Shown here: in pieces, positions 24,083-32,368 of the stretch
How positions within the stretch are numbered: the stretch's first letter is position 1
How the letters are laid out: every line of letters begins with the position of its first letter
DNA from: Acidobacteriota bacterium
Lineage (GTDB): Bacteria > Acidobacteriota > Terriglobia > Terriglobales > Acidobacteriaceae
DNA length: 33,537 bases
NCBI GenBank assembly: GCA_023441255.1
Contig: JAEZPW010000243.1
Coordinates: 1 to 33,537, forward strand
Reading direction: 5' to 3'
Notes under the pieces: model-generated
The model's database searches: none
What the model saw: only the letters and a program-made list of their open reading frames with translations
Told to the model about the DNA's origin: nothing
Program-made: the position numbers and the translations under genes

Positions 24083-24910
24083 ATGCTTTTCGTCATTGAT
24101 GTCGGCAACACCAACAGCGTCCTCGGCGTATACAAGTCCGTCGCGGGCTCCGACCCTGTGCGTTTCGAAGAACTCGTCGCCAGCTGGCGCGTGGCCACCG
24201 TCCGCACGCAAACCGTGGACGAATACGGTGTCCTCTTCCGCAACCTGTTTGCGATGAACAACGTGCCGTTCGAGTCCATCACCGGCATCATCATCTCGTC
24301 GGTGGTGCCGCCGCTGGACAGCACGCTGCGCGACGTCTGCGAGAAGTACTTTCATACGCGCCCGCTTTTCATCGAACCGGGCGTTAAGACCGGCATGCCT
24401 GTGCTTTACGAGAATCCCGCGGAGGTTGGGGCCGACCGCATCGTGAACGGCGTTGCGGCGTTCGAGAAATATGGTGGGCCGTGCATAATCGTCGACTTCG
24501 GCACGGCAACGACGTTCGACGCGGTGTCGCGCAAAGGCGAGTATCTGGGGGGCATGATCGCGCCCGGCATCGGGATCTCGGCCGACGCGCTGTTCACGCG
24601 CACGGCACGTCTGCCGCGCGTAGATTTCCGCAAGCCTCCACGCACGATCGGCACCACGACGATGACCAGCATTCAGGCCGGCCTTTACTACGGCTACCTC
24701 GGCCTGGTAGACGGCATCCTCGAACGCATGACGGCCGAAATGGGTAACGACGCGAAGGTGATCGCCACCGGCGGCTTCGGCGAGCTCATCGGGCCCGACT
24801 CCAAGTTCATCAAGCACGTAGACCAATCACTCACGCTGGAAGGGCTGCGGATAATTTGGGAAAGAAATGCCGGGGCGAAGAGGAAGAGCGCAGAGCAGGC
24901 GAAGAAATGA
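24083..24910 (+). CDS. coaX: Type III pantothenate kinase
   Basis: Catalyses the first step of coenzyme A synthesis, pantothenate to 4'-phosphopantothenate. It has 275 residues, the usual CoaX length. Family motifs are in order: LFVIDVGNTNS with Asp6 (2-12), the pantothenate-binding GADR (116-119) in NPAEVGADRIVNG, and VDFGTATTFDAV with Asp138 (137-148), then APGIGISADAL. CoaX enzymes are not feedback-inhibited by CoA, unlike CoaA. The ATG at 24083 is the family start (an in-frame upstream start runs through the repeat). It lies 54 bases after birA in the same direction and probably shares its promoter; birA-coaX pairing is common in bacteria. Confidence 0.96.
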   Translation: MLFVIDVGNTNSVLGVYKSVAGSDPVRFEELVASWRVATVRTQTVDEYGVLFRNLFAMNNVPFESITGIIISSVVPPLDSTLRDVCEKYFHTRPLFIEPGVKTGMPVLYENPAEVGADRIVNGVAAFEKYGGPCIIVDFGTATTFDAVSRKGEYLGGMIAPGIGISADALFTRTARLPRVDFRKPPRTIGTTTMTSIQAGLYYGYLGLVDGILERMTAEMGNDAKVIATGGFGELIGPDSKFIKHVDQSLTLEGLRIIWERNAGAKRKSAEQAKK

Positions 24911-25047
24911 GAGTTCTTAACCTGTCATACAGATCATTGCCGGCCCGAATTGTTCGGTTTTCGTAACAACACTGCCCGCCTGATCAGATTCTGGCGTCAC
25001 ACGCGATAGATTCATTCCTTGCCGTGCAGCCTGGAAAAGGTCGCCTA

Positions 25048-25066
25048 TAGCACTCTGTGCTACAAT
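25048..25066 (+). promoter_or_regulatory. Palindromic operator overlapping an extended -10, toxin-antitoxin module
   Basis: TAGCAC-TCT-GTGCTA (25048-25062) is a perfect 6+3+6 inverted repeat. It overlaps TGCTACAAT (25058-25066), an extended -10 box (TGnTACAAT). Autoregulation by an HTH antitoxin binding such a site is usual for HigA-type systems, so this is a likely operator. If this -10 is used, transcription would start only a few bases before the toxin ATG at 25078 and cut into the GGAGGAG ribosome site, so the promoter part is less certain than the palindrome. Confidence 0.55.
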
Positions 25067-25077
25067 TGGAGGAGTGG

Positions 25078-25491
25078 ATGCGTGTTTTGAAGAGCAGAGC
25101 ATTCGATCGCTTTGCTCGGACTACTCACATTGCCGACGCAGACCTTTGGGAAGCGGTTGAGCGAGCGGAGAAGGGCCTGGTCGACGCAAATCTCGGCGGC
25201 GGCGTCATAAAGCAGAGGATCGCCCGCGCTAGAAAGGGCAAATCCGGTGGCTTCCGGTCGATCATTTTTTACAAGTCGAACACGTTAGCAGTGTTTGTGT
25301 TCGGCTTTGAAAAACGCAATCTTGAGAACATCAGTCCCAGCGAACTGAGAACGTTTAAGGACGCAGCCAAAGTTGTTCTGAAGCTGACGGAGAACGAACT
25401 TGGGGCGGCAATCGAATATGGCGCGTACATCGAGGTCGCAAAGCCAGCGCAGGGTCACGAAGAAGCGGGCCAAGGGAGAAACCTTGTCTAA
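25078..25491 (+). CDS. Type II toxin, RelE/HigB-like
   Basis: A 137-residue protein starting MRVLKSRAFDRFARTTHI. It matches the RelE/HigB-type toxin group (PF06296-like) in order: a helix with ADADLWEAVERAEKG, then ANLGGGVIKQRIARARKGKS, GGFRSIIFYKSN and VFGFEKRNLENISPSE. Members cleave mRNA, often on the ribosome. The ATG at 25078 has GGAGGAG just upstream. The C-terminal tail (about VAKPAQGHEEAGQGRNLV) is longer than the core. It overlaps the antitoxin gene start by 8 bases, toxin first, the HigBA order. No other prophage or island gene is visible beside it. Confidence 0.85.
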   Translation: MRVLKSRAFDRFARTTHIADADLWEAVERAEKGLVDANLGGGVIKQRIARARKGKSGGFRSIIFYKSNTLAVFVFGFEKRNLENISPSELRTFKDAAKVVLKLTENELGAAIEYGAYIEVAKPAQGHEEAGQGRNLV

Positions 25492-25801
25492 GAAATACCG
25501 AACTCCGGCCATGGCTGCGGTGCATGAGATGATGTCTGACCTGCATGAAGCTGGAGCCATCGAGAAAGTCACTATGCGCCATTTCGATGATCAGTGTCTG
25601 ACTCCGATCCAGAAGATGACCCCGTCGGTCATTGTCCATCTTCGCAAACGCGAGCGGGCAAGCCAGGCAGTCTTTGCGCAATACCTCAACGTTCCTGTCA
25701 GCCTTGTCAGCCAGTGGGAGCGCGGAGAGAAACATCCGAATGGACCATCGCTTAAGTTGCTGTCGCTGGTAAAGGCAAAGGGCCTCTCCGCGATCGCATA
25801 G
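25484..25801 (+). CDS. HTH antitoxin, HigA/XRE-like
   Basis: A 105-residue DNA-binding antitoxin. The N-terminus KKYRTPAMAAVHEMMSDLHE and the HTH ASQAVFAQYLNVPVSLVSQW (about residues 66-85) match HigA-type antitoxins that pair with the upstream toxin family. The likely start is TTG at 25484, since the family starts M(K/S)KKY and AAGGGAG sits about 6 bases before it; the ATG at 25418 would overlap the toxin by 74 bases. It would bind the toxin and repress the pair through the palindrome at 25048. The two genes are translationally coupled by overlap. Confidence 0.85.
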   Translation: MSKKYRTPAMAAVHEMMSDLHEAGAIEKVTMRHFDDQCLTPIQKMTPSVIVHLRKRERASQAVFAQYLNVPVSLVSQWERGEKHPNGPSLKLLSLVKAKGLSAIA

Positions 25802-25965
25802 CTTGCCGAACGGGCGAGCGCATCGGTTTCTCTTGACGAGACGGAGATGCCTTCGACGTGGAGATAGGATTATCCCCAGGACAGCAGCATGGCAAAGGGC
25901 GGGTGCTTGCTTGGGTGGGGGCGTCGCTCTTGTTACGGGTGTGCCGGGATCGTTAGCGTCTCGTC

Positions 25966-26682
25966 TTATTCCTCGAATACCTCCACCGCCATCTGCGCAT
26001 AAATCAGCGGCGCAACCGCTGGTATGCAGACCGATAGACCCATCAGCATGACTGCGATTCTCGGCGCTAACCAGAGGAACGGCAGATGCAGCAGGAATAC
26101 CGCGACGCTTCCAACCAGCACATAGGCGAGCAGCGGACGCAAACGCCAGAAGATCGCCGCGTAAATCAGGCCTGCGATGAAAATCAGCGTGAATGCAGCG
26201 ACGTCGAGCGATGCGAACCGGATCCAGGTTGTCTGTCGAAGGTAGGGAACCATCTCGGGCGGCGCCGCGACGAGCTTTCCCGGGTACAGATACTGCGCCA
26301 AGCCCGGCAGCATGTTCATGATCTGCATGATGAGACCCAGGCAGGTTGCACACGCACCCAGCACGACTCCGGCAGGGCTGACCCGATACTGCCTGATCGA
26401 AAACAGCACGTTCAGAGGCAGGGATGAGAACGCATATAGCACCACCGCCCAGATCTGCAGCGCCATTGCCGTTCGTCCGATCGCGACAGACTCGAACGAA
26501 CCCGACATCAACATCGCCGGTGTGACCGCCGGCACGGCAATAACATATACAAGTCCATAGGTGAGCAGGGCGATCGAAGCCAGTGCGCCGAGGGTGAACA
26601 CAACCGTTCGAGACGGCACAACCGCTCCCGGGCCGAAAACCCGTGGCCCAGCTGCCTGTGTATTGCGTATGAGTTCCAACAT
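25966..26682 (-). CDS. Hypothetical membrane protein, about six transmembrane segments
   Basis: About 238 residues from the ATG at 26682 (a TTG/ATG pair at 26715-26718 is also in frame; neither has a good ribosome site). Hydrophobic segments include VVFTLGALASIALLTYGLVY, MALQIWAVVLYAFSSL, VVLGACATCLGLIMQIMNML, VAAFTLIFIAGLIYAAIFW, LLAYVLVGSVAVFLLHLPFL and VMLMGLSVCIPAVAPLIYAQ. No family was recognised. It is convergent with the toxin-antitoxin pair and shows no partner. The 164 bases between 25802 and 25965 hold no visible gene. Confidence 0.7.
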   Translation of the reverse strand: MLELIRNTQAAGPRVFGPGAVVPSRTVVFTLGALASIALLTYGLVYVIAVPAVTPAMLMSGSFESVAIGRTAMALQIWAVVLYAFSSLPLNVLFSIRQYRVSPAGVVLGACATCLGLIMQIMNMLPGLAQYLYPGKLVAAPPEMVPYLRQTTWIRFASLDVAAFTLIFIAGLIYAAIFWRLRPLLAYVLVGSVAVFLLHLPFLWLAPRIAVMLMGLSVCIPAVAPLIYAQMAVEVFEE

Positions 26683-26895
26683 GTGTGACTGTCTCTCTTT
26701 TCGTAGTTCCTGCATCAAAGTACGTCGTCATGCACGGAATAGTTCAAAACGCAAAACGGGCAACGTTTTTTGCTTCACTGTTCACATTCCCTGAACCTGG
26801 ATGCCTGGTGGGCATTTCCACAGTCGGCGATCGCCGCGATGGCCCAATCATCCGATGGCCCGCTTCTGGGCGCTCTGTGTTAGCTTGTTTCAGCG

Positions 26896-27699
26896 GTGGA
26901 AAACAACTCCTACTTCACATACTTTTCCGAGATCGAGGACCGCTTCTGCCAGCGGCGCGGGACGATTCTTATTCTTTCAACGCTTGACTGGGCACTGATT
27001 GAGACCTGGAAGGACGCGGGGATTCCGCTCGAGGCGGTACTGCGCGGCATTGATGACGCGTTCGACAAATACGACGCGCGTCCGCGCAAGACGCAGAAGA
27101 TCAACTCGCTCGCCTACTGTTCGCAGGCCGTGCTCGCCGCTGCCGAAGACTTGAAGGCCGCCGCCGAGGGGGCAGCCCGTCCGGAATCCACGGAGACAGG
27201 TTTTGAGGGTCCGAATGTAGGCGCCTACCTGATCGCCAATGCGGACAAACTCGAGGCGCTGCTGAGCGGCTCAGGGTTGGAGTCCACGGCTGAGCTCAGG
27301 TTGTGTGGGGACGGTTCTGTGCCCCGTTCCGGAACCGGCCGCAGACCCGTTCCCGGACAATCAGCTATTCCGAACCTCCCGCCTTCTGTCGCCACGCTGG
27401 TTCAGGAGACTGCACGGAACTTGCGCGATCTTGCTGCTGGATTGCCGACCACCCGCACATCGCTCGAAGATCTCGAACGGCGGCTCACCGTGATGGAGGA
27501 CAAACTCTTCGCTGCGCTGCTGGCTTCCACGCCCGACGAACAGCTCATCACCGTGCGGGCCGAAGCTGATCGCGAACTCACACCCTATCGCCGCAAGATG
27601 AGCGGACCGCAGATCGAACAACTGCACAAGCAGTATGTGCACAAGCGGCTGCTGGAGAGGTACAGCATTCCGCGACTGAGCTTGTTTTACATGCAGTGA
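26896..27699 (+). CDS. Hypothetical cytosolic protein
   Basis: A 267-residue soluble protein from a GTG at 26896 (MENNSYFTYFSEIEDRFCQR); no Shine-Dalgarno is clear. It is mainly helical: GTILILSTLDWALIETWKDA, then VGAYLIANADKLEALLSG, then a coiled-coil-like SLEDLERRLTVMEDKLFAAL. The end LLERYSIPRLSLFYMQ is distinctive. Residues about 133-155 (LRLCGDGSVPRSGTGRRPVP) are low in complexity and look inserted between two helical parts. No family was recognised. It stands alone, convergent with lpxA, with a repeat D hairpin between. Confidence 0.7.
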   Translation: MENNSYFTYFSEIEDRFCQRRGTILILSTLDWALIETWKDAGIPLEAVLRGIDDAFDKYDARPRKTQKINSLAYCSQAVLAAAEDLKAAAEGAARPESTETGFEGPNVGAYLIANADKLEALLSGSGLESTAELRLCGDGSVPRSGTGRRPVPGQSAIPNLPPSVATLVQETARNLRDLAAGLPTTRTSLEDLERRLTVMEDKLFAALLASTPDEQLITVRAEADRELTPYRRKMSGPQIEQLHKQYVHKRLLERYSIPRLSLFYMQ

Positions 27700-27706
27700 A
27701 GAATGG

Positions 27707-27780
27707 ACGATGGCAGATGCTAGATGGATGATGTGCAAAAGCTGCTTTCACATCTACCATCAGCCATCAACCATCATCCA
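27707..27780. repeat. Family D palindrome after the hypothetical gene
   Basis: GACGATGGCAGATGCTAGAT and GATGATGTG (27707-27734) pair with CACATCTACCATCAGCCATC (27751-27770) and CATCATCC (to 27780). The element lies just after the stop at 27699 and before the lpxA stop at 27797, between convergent genes, so it could act on both transcripts. Confidence 0.65.
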
Positions 27781-27796
27781 TTCGGAACATCTGCGA

Positions 27797-28585
27797 CTAC
27801 TTGATCACTCCTCTTTCGCTCTTCTGTATCCACTCGATAAGCATGGCGACGTCTTCGCCCTGGTCGGCTTCGGCCTTGAGGCGTTCGAGCGCCTGGGTGG
27901 TATTGAGCTTGGACGCGAGCAGGATCTTGTAGGCGTGATGGATCTTGCGGATGCGATCGTCGGAGAAGCCGCGACGGCGGAGGCCGATGGTGTTCATGCC
28001 GTAGGCGCCGACATCGCGCGAGGCCACGGTCTTGGAGAACGGCAGCACGTCCTGGGTAATGGTGGTGCCGCCACCGACGTAGGCGTGCCGTCCGATGCGG
28101 ACGAACTGGTGTACAGGGCAGAGTGCGCCGACAACCGCCCAGTCCTCGACCGTGACGTGACCGGCGAGCGTGGCCGCGTTAGCCATGATGACGTTGTTGC
28201 CGATGACGCAGTCGTGGGCGATATGGGCATAGGCCATGATCAGGCAGTCGCTGCCGACCTGGGTCAGGCCTCCGCCCTTCACTGTTCCGCGATGAATCGT
28301 CACATATTCGCGGATGTGGTTTCGGTCGCCGATCTCAAGACGCGTGGGTTCGCCCTTGTAAGTGAGGTCCTGCGGTCCGATGCCTATGGCCGCGAACGGG
28401 AAGACCTTGTTGTCGCTGCCCAGCGTGGTCGGTCCCTGCAACACCACGTGTGACACCAGTTCACAGTTCTCGCCCATCACCACGTCCGGCCCCACCATGC
28501 AGAACGGTCCAATGGTGCAGGACTCGGGTACACGCGCGGAGGGGTCGACGGCTGCTGTCGGATGAATCAATCCAGTATTGATCAC
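27797..28585 (-). CDS. lpxA: Acyl-[ACP]--UDP-N-acetylglucosamine O-acyltransferase
   Basis: Catalyses the first step of lipid A synthesis, moving 3-hydroxyacyl from ACP to UDP-GlcNAc. It has 262 residues, the usual length. A left-handed parallel beta-helix of hexapeptide repeats runs from about residue 5 to 190 (for example VIGNNVIMANAATLAGHVTV). The catalytic base His124 is in AYAHIAHDC (118-126), matching E. coli His125; PVHQFVRIGRHAYVGGG (157-173) follows. A helical C-terminus closes the protein. The start is GTG at 28585. It lies 176 bases after fabZ in the same direction, the order seen in lpxD-fabZ-lpxA-lpxB loci, but lpxD and lpxB are not in the window. It marks the cell as an LPS-making Gram-negative. 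Confidence 0.96.
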   Translation of the reverse strand: MINTGLIHPTAAVDPSARVPESCTIGPFCMVGPDVVMGENCELVSHVVLQGPTTLGSDNKVFPFAAIGIGPQDLTYKGEPTRLEIGDRNHIREYVTIHRGTVKGGGLTQVGSDCLIMAYAHIAHDCVIGNNVIMANAATLAGHVTVEDWAVVGALCPVHQFVRIGRHAYVGGGTTITQDVLPFSKTVASRDVGAYGMNTIGLRRRGFSDDRIRKIHHAYKILLASKLNTTQALERLKAEADQGEDVAMLIEWIQKSERGVIK

Positions 28586-28651
28586 TTAGAAATCCAAGTT
28601 CCTGAAGCTTCTTGTGTTACGGGTGATGCTAGTCCCTGAACATTCGTTGAT

Positions 28652-28752
28652 CCCACATCTGCTGAAACCGGCAGATGCGGGGCACCCAGGCAGATACGGG
28701 ACACCGAGGACTACTCACGCAGGTCCGATCATCCATCTGCCATCATCCATCT
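28652..28752. repeat. Repeats of families C and D in the fabZ-lpxA gap
   Basis: CCCACATCTGC-TGAAACC-GGCAGATGCGGGG (28652-28682) is hairpin family C with the tail GCACCC; a better copy is at 32483-32516. A partial echo GGCAGATACGGGACACC follows (28689-28705). At 28730-28752 ATCATCCATCTGCCATCATC is an arm of family D. Together they fill the gap between fabZ and lpxA, so a joint transcript would contain these hairpins. Confidence 0.65.
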
Positions 28753-28761
28753 ACGATTCCG

Positions 28762-29292
28762 CTACTCTGCTTCTTCGGCGGCGTTTTCCGCACCCTTGTT
28801 CCGCGGCACCAGGCGGCACGTCACAGTCGCTTCGGCGGCTACCTTTCCGTCCACGTAGGCTTTGCCTTCCATTCGGACGGCGATGCGGCGCCAAGCGAGG
28901 ACCGTGACCTCGATGCGCAACTGGTCGCCGGGCGTTACGGGACGCCGGAACTTCGCGCGTTCGATGCCGGTGAAGAACGCCAGGTGATCGTGCCGGTCCT
29001 CAATTTCGGTCAGCAGCAGTGCCGCGCCTGCCTGTGCGATGGCTTCGACGATCAGGACGCCCGGCATTACTGGGTAACCCGGAAAGTGTCCGGGGAAAAA
29101 CGGTTCATTCACCGTGACGTTCTTGAGTGCCACAATGCGATGCTTGCGGTCGATCTCAACCACGCGGTCGATAAGCAGGAACGGATACCGGTGCGGCAGT
29201 ATCTGCTCGATCTCGTTGATGTTTAGCGTCCTCTTGTGAGGCGGCGCGGCAGGCGCTTCGGTCGCCACCGCGGTGTTGTGTGGTTCAGCCAC
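28762..29292 (-). CDS. fabZ: 3-hydroxyacyl-[ACP] dehydratase FabZ
   Basis: Dehydrates 3-hydroxyacyl-ACP to trans-2-enoyl-ACP in fatty-acid elongation. It has 176 residues with a hotdog fold. The active-site His69 is in EPFFPGHFPGYPVMPG (63-78) and Glu83 in VLIVEAIAQAGA (79-90); LPHRYPFLLIDRV (32-44) is the other signature. A Pro/Ala-rich N-terminal extension of about 20 residues (MAEPHNTAVATEAPAAPPHK) precedes the core. The start is GTG at 29292 with GGGGAG about 8 bases upstream. It competes with lpxA for 3-hydroxyacyl-ACP, which explains their pairing. A good promoter lies about 60 bases upstream. Confidence 0.96.
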   Translation of the reverse strand: MAEPHNTAVATEAPAAPPHKRTLNINEIEQILPHRYPFLLIDRVVEIDRKHRIVALKNVTVNEPFFPGHFPGYPVMPGVLIVEAIAQAGAALLLTEIEDRHDHLAFFTGIERAKFRRPVTPGDQLRIEVTVLAWRRIAVRMEGKAYVDGKVAAEATVTCRLVPRNKGAENAAEEAE

Positions 29293-29349
29293 TCACTTCT
29301 CCCCTCGGTCCTGGGTTCAGGTCCGCTGTTGATCCAGAGTAAGTCCTTC

Positions 29350-29378
29350 ATTATATGAGTTCGAAGTCGAGCGCCCAA
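29350..29378 (-). promoter_or_regulatory. Sigma-70-type promoter for fabZ-lpxA
   Basis: On the minus strand TTGGGC (29378-29373), 17 bases, TATAAT (29355-29350). The -10 is a perfect consensus and the spacing is ideal; the -35 keeps only TTG. The start would be near 29343, giving a leader of about 50 bases before the fabZ GTG. The rest of the gap from 29293 to 29637 shows no gene. Confidence 0.6.
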
Positions 29379-29637
29379 GCGGGATTGCGGCGCCGGGTGC
29401 CTACTCCGCGGCCGCAGGCGAGAAGTACTTGCGCTGACCGTCCGCACACATGCGCTTGGCAGTGACAGTCCTGCTGCCCGTATTCCCAAAAAGAGGATTG
29501 TTCTTCCCGGAATCGGGAGCTTTCTTCACACGCCAGAGTGTCTGCAGAGAGAAAGTTCGTCGCGCAAGCGTGGTCATACACTTGCATAACTGTGAATCGC
29601 ACGCGCTCAAGATCAGCAGCACGTGCCCGAGGGTCCC

Positions 29638-30600
29638 ATGACACCGCGCCACGCTGTTCCCCTGCTCGCCATTCTGCTTGTCTGCTCACCAACACTCATC
29701 GCACAGTGCTCGGCCCCGTCGGAACCGGGTGTGCGCATCTGCGCTCCGACGCCGAACTCCATGGTGGTGTATCAACCGGCACTGCAATTCAACTCGACCC
29801 CAAGAAGCGGGTCGATTTACCTGTTCAAGGTGTACGACAACGGCCGACTGACGTTCACTGGCGATCCTTACCAGACTGGCGTAACTCTTTACGACGCGTC
29901 GATCAGGAACGGCGTTCACAACATCGTGGTAAACGCGTGGGACACGGCGGGCAATCTGCTGCAATCGCGCGTGACCTTCACGATCGTCGGACAGGGATAT
30001 CCGCTTTTCTGCGCGACACCGTCCACGCCGGGGATCAATTTCTGCGTGCCACCTGCGAATAGTGTGCAGAGCGCCGGAATACCTGTGTCTGCCACCGCCA
30101 AGGGATACACGAACATCTCGGCCATACAGATCTACCTCGATGGCAAACTGCAGATGACGCAGACCGGGTACAACTACCTGAGCACGGGAGTCTCCCCCGC
30201 TGCTCCGGGCAAACATTCGGTGACCATGGTCGCCTACGACTCCACGGGACATCGTTTCGCAGCGACTAAGAGCGTACTTTCGACGTACGGGTCCGTGGAC
30301 TGTCCGCCCAAGGGCAACAACCCGTGCTCGCCCGGATTCGTGGTGAACGGGCCATTGGAGGACGCGTATGTCGGAAGCTCGCTGGAACTCGACGCGCAGA
30401 TCGAGAACAATCCGGAGCCGATCACCGTCATGAAGGTGTACCTGGACAACACGCAAATCGCGTCAAGTAGCGGACCGACCTTACGCCAGACCGTGAGCAC
30501 GAGCCTGACCGGCACCCACATTCTCACGTTCCAGGCGTGGGACACCGCAGGACATCTCTATCGCGTGCAGCAGAACGTGAACATCAACGTGGCGAACTGA
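29638..30600 (+). CDS. Secreted protein with three Ig-like repeats
   Basis: A 320-residue exported protein with a signal peptide (MTPRHAVPLLAILLVCSPTL, cut near IAQ). It has three similar beta domains of about 95 residues. Each opens with a Cys and Pro-rich turn (RICAPTPNSMVV, NFCVPPANSVQS, NPCSPGFVVNGP) and ends near an AWDTAG or AYDSTG strand. This is the pattern of bacterial Ig-like domains of adhesin or cell-surface type. No catalytic motif is seen. The ATG at 29638 has GAGGG about 4 bases upstream. It is divergent from fabZ and stands alone. Ligand unknown. Confidence 0.75.
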   Translation: MTPRHAVPLLAILLVCSPTLIAQCSAPSEPGVRICAPTPNSMVVYQPALQFNSTPRSGSIYLFKVYDNGRLTFTGDPYQTGVTLYDASIRNGVHNIVVNAWDTAGNLLQSRVTFTIVGQGYPLFCATPSTPGINFCVPPANSVQSAGIPVSATAKGYTNISAIQIYLDGKLQMTQTGYNYLSTGVSPAAPGKHSVTMVAYDSTGHRFAATKSVLSTYGSVDCPPKGNNPCSPGFVVNGPLEDAYVGSSLELDAQIENNPEPITVMKVYLDNTQIASSSGPTLRQTVSTSLTGTHILTFQAWDTAGHLYRVQQNVNINVAN

Positions 30601-30646
30601 GAGCTGTTCGACCGTAGCTGTTCGCGAGGGAGAAGTAGTGGCGCGG

Positions 30647-30685
30647 GTAGGGGTTCCTCGTCGCTTCGCTCCTCGGAATGACAAG
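30647..30685. repeat. REP-like family A copy after the Ig-like gene
   Basis: GTAGGGGTTCCTCGTCGCTT followed by CGCTCCTCGGAATGACAAG. Same orientation as the copy at 1-35. It lies between the Ig-like gene and the convergent DUF4126-like gene. Confidence 0.7.
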
Positions 30686-30756
30686 TTTGTTTTTTCGGAA
30701 TAGCAGCATCGTTAAGGCCGCGCATACCAACACTTCCTCCAGCGAGCTTGGTTGTT

Positions 30757-31224
30757 TCAAGCTGCGCGAAGAAGGCCAAGGCCAGCCGCTACGATGCCTG
30801 CGTCTTCAATGACTCCGAGCACCGGACTGGGGATATGCAAACGGTTGTGCGCGAGGCGGCGCAGGTGATAGACGCCTTCGGCCGTGGCGACTGCGGCCAA
30901 TGCTCCAGCCGCAGCGATGACGAGGGTCGATGAGCGGCGCGCCGCGTCGGGCGCGAGTGCCAGGGCGACAACAGCACCGGACGTGGCACGTGCCGCAAGT
31001 GGCAACGGCTGCGTTCGGTCTGGGATAGGGAACTTATCGGCAACCGCCTCTCCCAACGCAACCACCGGCAGCCAGCGCGCTACCTGCCGTGATCGCAAAC
31101 CGTGCGCGATCGCGGACCGGCTCTGGGGCCTGGAGTAGCGGCTCACCAGCGCGGGCGCGACAAACGTACGCGTACCGGAGAGCGCGCTCATGCCGAGCAC
31201 ACGGGCAAAGTTCATCTTGTTCAC
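30757..31224 (-). CDS. DUF4126-like membrane protein
   Basis: About 155 residues with four hydrophobic segments. MNFARVLGMSALSGTRTFVA near the N-terminus followed by PALVSRY is like the opening of DUF4126 (PF13548) proteins. Later segments include ATSGAVVALALAPDAARRSS and LGVIEDAGIVAAGLGLLRAA. Function unknown. The preferred start is the GTG at 31224 with GAGG 7 bases upstream; Met at 31215 is the alternative, and an upstream frame to 31281 has no family support. It is convergent with the Ig-like gene. Confidence 0.7.
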   Translation of the reverse strand: MNKMNFARVLGMSALSGTRTFVAPALVSRYSRPQSRSAIAHGLRSRQVARWLPVVALGEAVADKFPIPDRTQPLPLAARATSGAVVALALAPDAARRSSTLVIAAAGALAAVATAEGVYHLRRLAHNRLHIPSPVLGVIEDAGIVAAGLGLLRAA

Positions 31225-31489
31225 GGTCGCACCTCGGTTGCGTTGAGATTTCAGTCCGGGCGTGGCGGGTTGTTCGGTCAATCGAGTGCAATCACGCAGG
31301 CACGTCCGGAGTTCACGAAGCAGCAGCTGAGTAGCGCCGCATCCATGATGTACGCAGACACCGGGATTGCCACCGACAGTGCACGCATCTCGTGGTCAGC
31401 ACGGTGGGCGCGCTGGCTGTCGAGGCTATGCGAGAAGCTGTTTGCAGGAAAGCCCATGCCTGACTTGATCTTGCCGACCGCCTCACCGC

Positions 31490-32368
31490 TTATGCAGGAG
31501 CTACCCGCAGACTGATATCGACGGCCTGGACGGAATGCGTGAGCGCACCGACGGAGATGAAGTCAACGCCGGCTTCGGCATACTGACGCACATTCGCGAG
31601 CGTGATGCCACCACTTGACTCCAGCGGAATGTGCTGAGGGTGCGACTGCACGCGCTGCACGCACTGCGCTGTCTGCTCGGGAGTCATGTTGTCGAGCAAA
31701 ATGGCTTCCGCGCCGTTCTCCAGAGCTTCCTCGAGTTCCTGCACGGTGCGCACTTCGACTTCAATCGTTTGTGGACCGCGGCGGTTCAGGTGAGCGTGCT
31801 GCAGTGCCGGTCCGATGCCGCCCCCCAGCGCGATGTGGTTGTTCTTGATCAGGATGCCGTCGGAGAGATCGAGGCGGTGATTGGTGCCGCCGCCGCACTT
31901 GACGGCGTACTTGTCGAGCACGCGCAGGCCGGGCACGGTCTTGCGGGTATCGAGGATGACCGCCCTGGTGCCGCGAATGGCTTCCACGTACTTGCTGGTT
32001 TCGGTGGCGATGCCGCTGAGCCGCTGGAGAACGTTGAGCAGCACGCGTTCGGTGGAGAGGATGACGCGCGCGTTGTGCTGGATGGAGGCGATAGAGTCAC
32101 CCTTGCGCACGCCGGCGCCGTCAAACATCTCGGGATTGATGGTGATGTTGGGGTACTCGAGTACGGCGCCTTCAAGGTCGGCGAACACTTCGTAAAGGCG
32201 CTCAATGACCCCGATGCCGGCCAGGACAAAATCCTGCTTGGCGAGAACGGTGGCCGTGGCCTGCTGGCGCGGGTTGATGCAGGCGTAGGTGGTTGCGTCG
32301 CGCGTGGCTTTATCTTCCATCAGCGCGTTCACAAGGATTTCAGTGATGCGGCGTGAGTTCCAGTCCAT
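31490..32368 (-). CDS. nadC: Nicotinate-nucleotide pyrophosphorylase (carboxylating)
   Basis: Converts quinolinate and PRPP to nicotinate mononucleotide in de novo NAD synthesis. It has 292 residues, the usual length. Signature blocks: ERVLLNVLQRLSGIATET (107-124), LDTRKTVPGLRVLDKYAV (139-156), CGGGTNHR (158-165) and LIKNNHI (173-179), then ESSGGITLANV near the C-terminus. These bind the two substrates. The ATG at 32368 has no good Shine-Dalgarno. On the minus strand the 5' region can fold through TTTCCGC (32384-32390) and GCGGAAA (32403-32409), a possible leader hairpin. nadA and nadB are not in the window. Confidence 0.96.
   Translation of the reverse strand: MDWNSRRITEILVNALMEDKATRDATTYACINPRQQATATVLAKQDFVLAGIGVIERLYEVFADLEGAVLEYPNITINPEMFDGAGVRKGDSIASIQHNARVILSTERVLLNVLQRLSGIATETSKYVEAIRGTRAVILDTRKTVPGLRVLDKYAVKCGGGTNHRLDLSDGILIKNNHIALGGGIGPALQHAHLNRRGPQTIEVEVRTVQELEEALENGAEAILLDNMTPEQTAQCVQRVQSHPQHIPLESSGGITLANVRQYAEAGVDFISVGALTHSVQAVDISLRVAPA

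Noticed and set aside
31345..31515. Small plus-strand frame (MMYADTGIATDS...) between the DUF4126-like gene and nadC
   Set aside because: It has 56 codons, no ribosome site, no recognised family and overlaps the nadC end by 26 bases. It could be real but is not supported.
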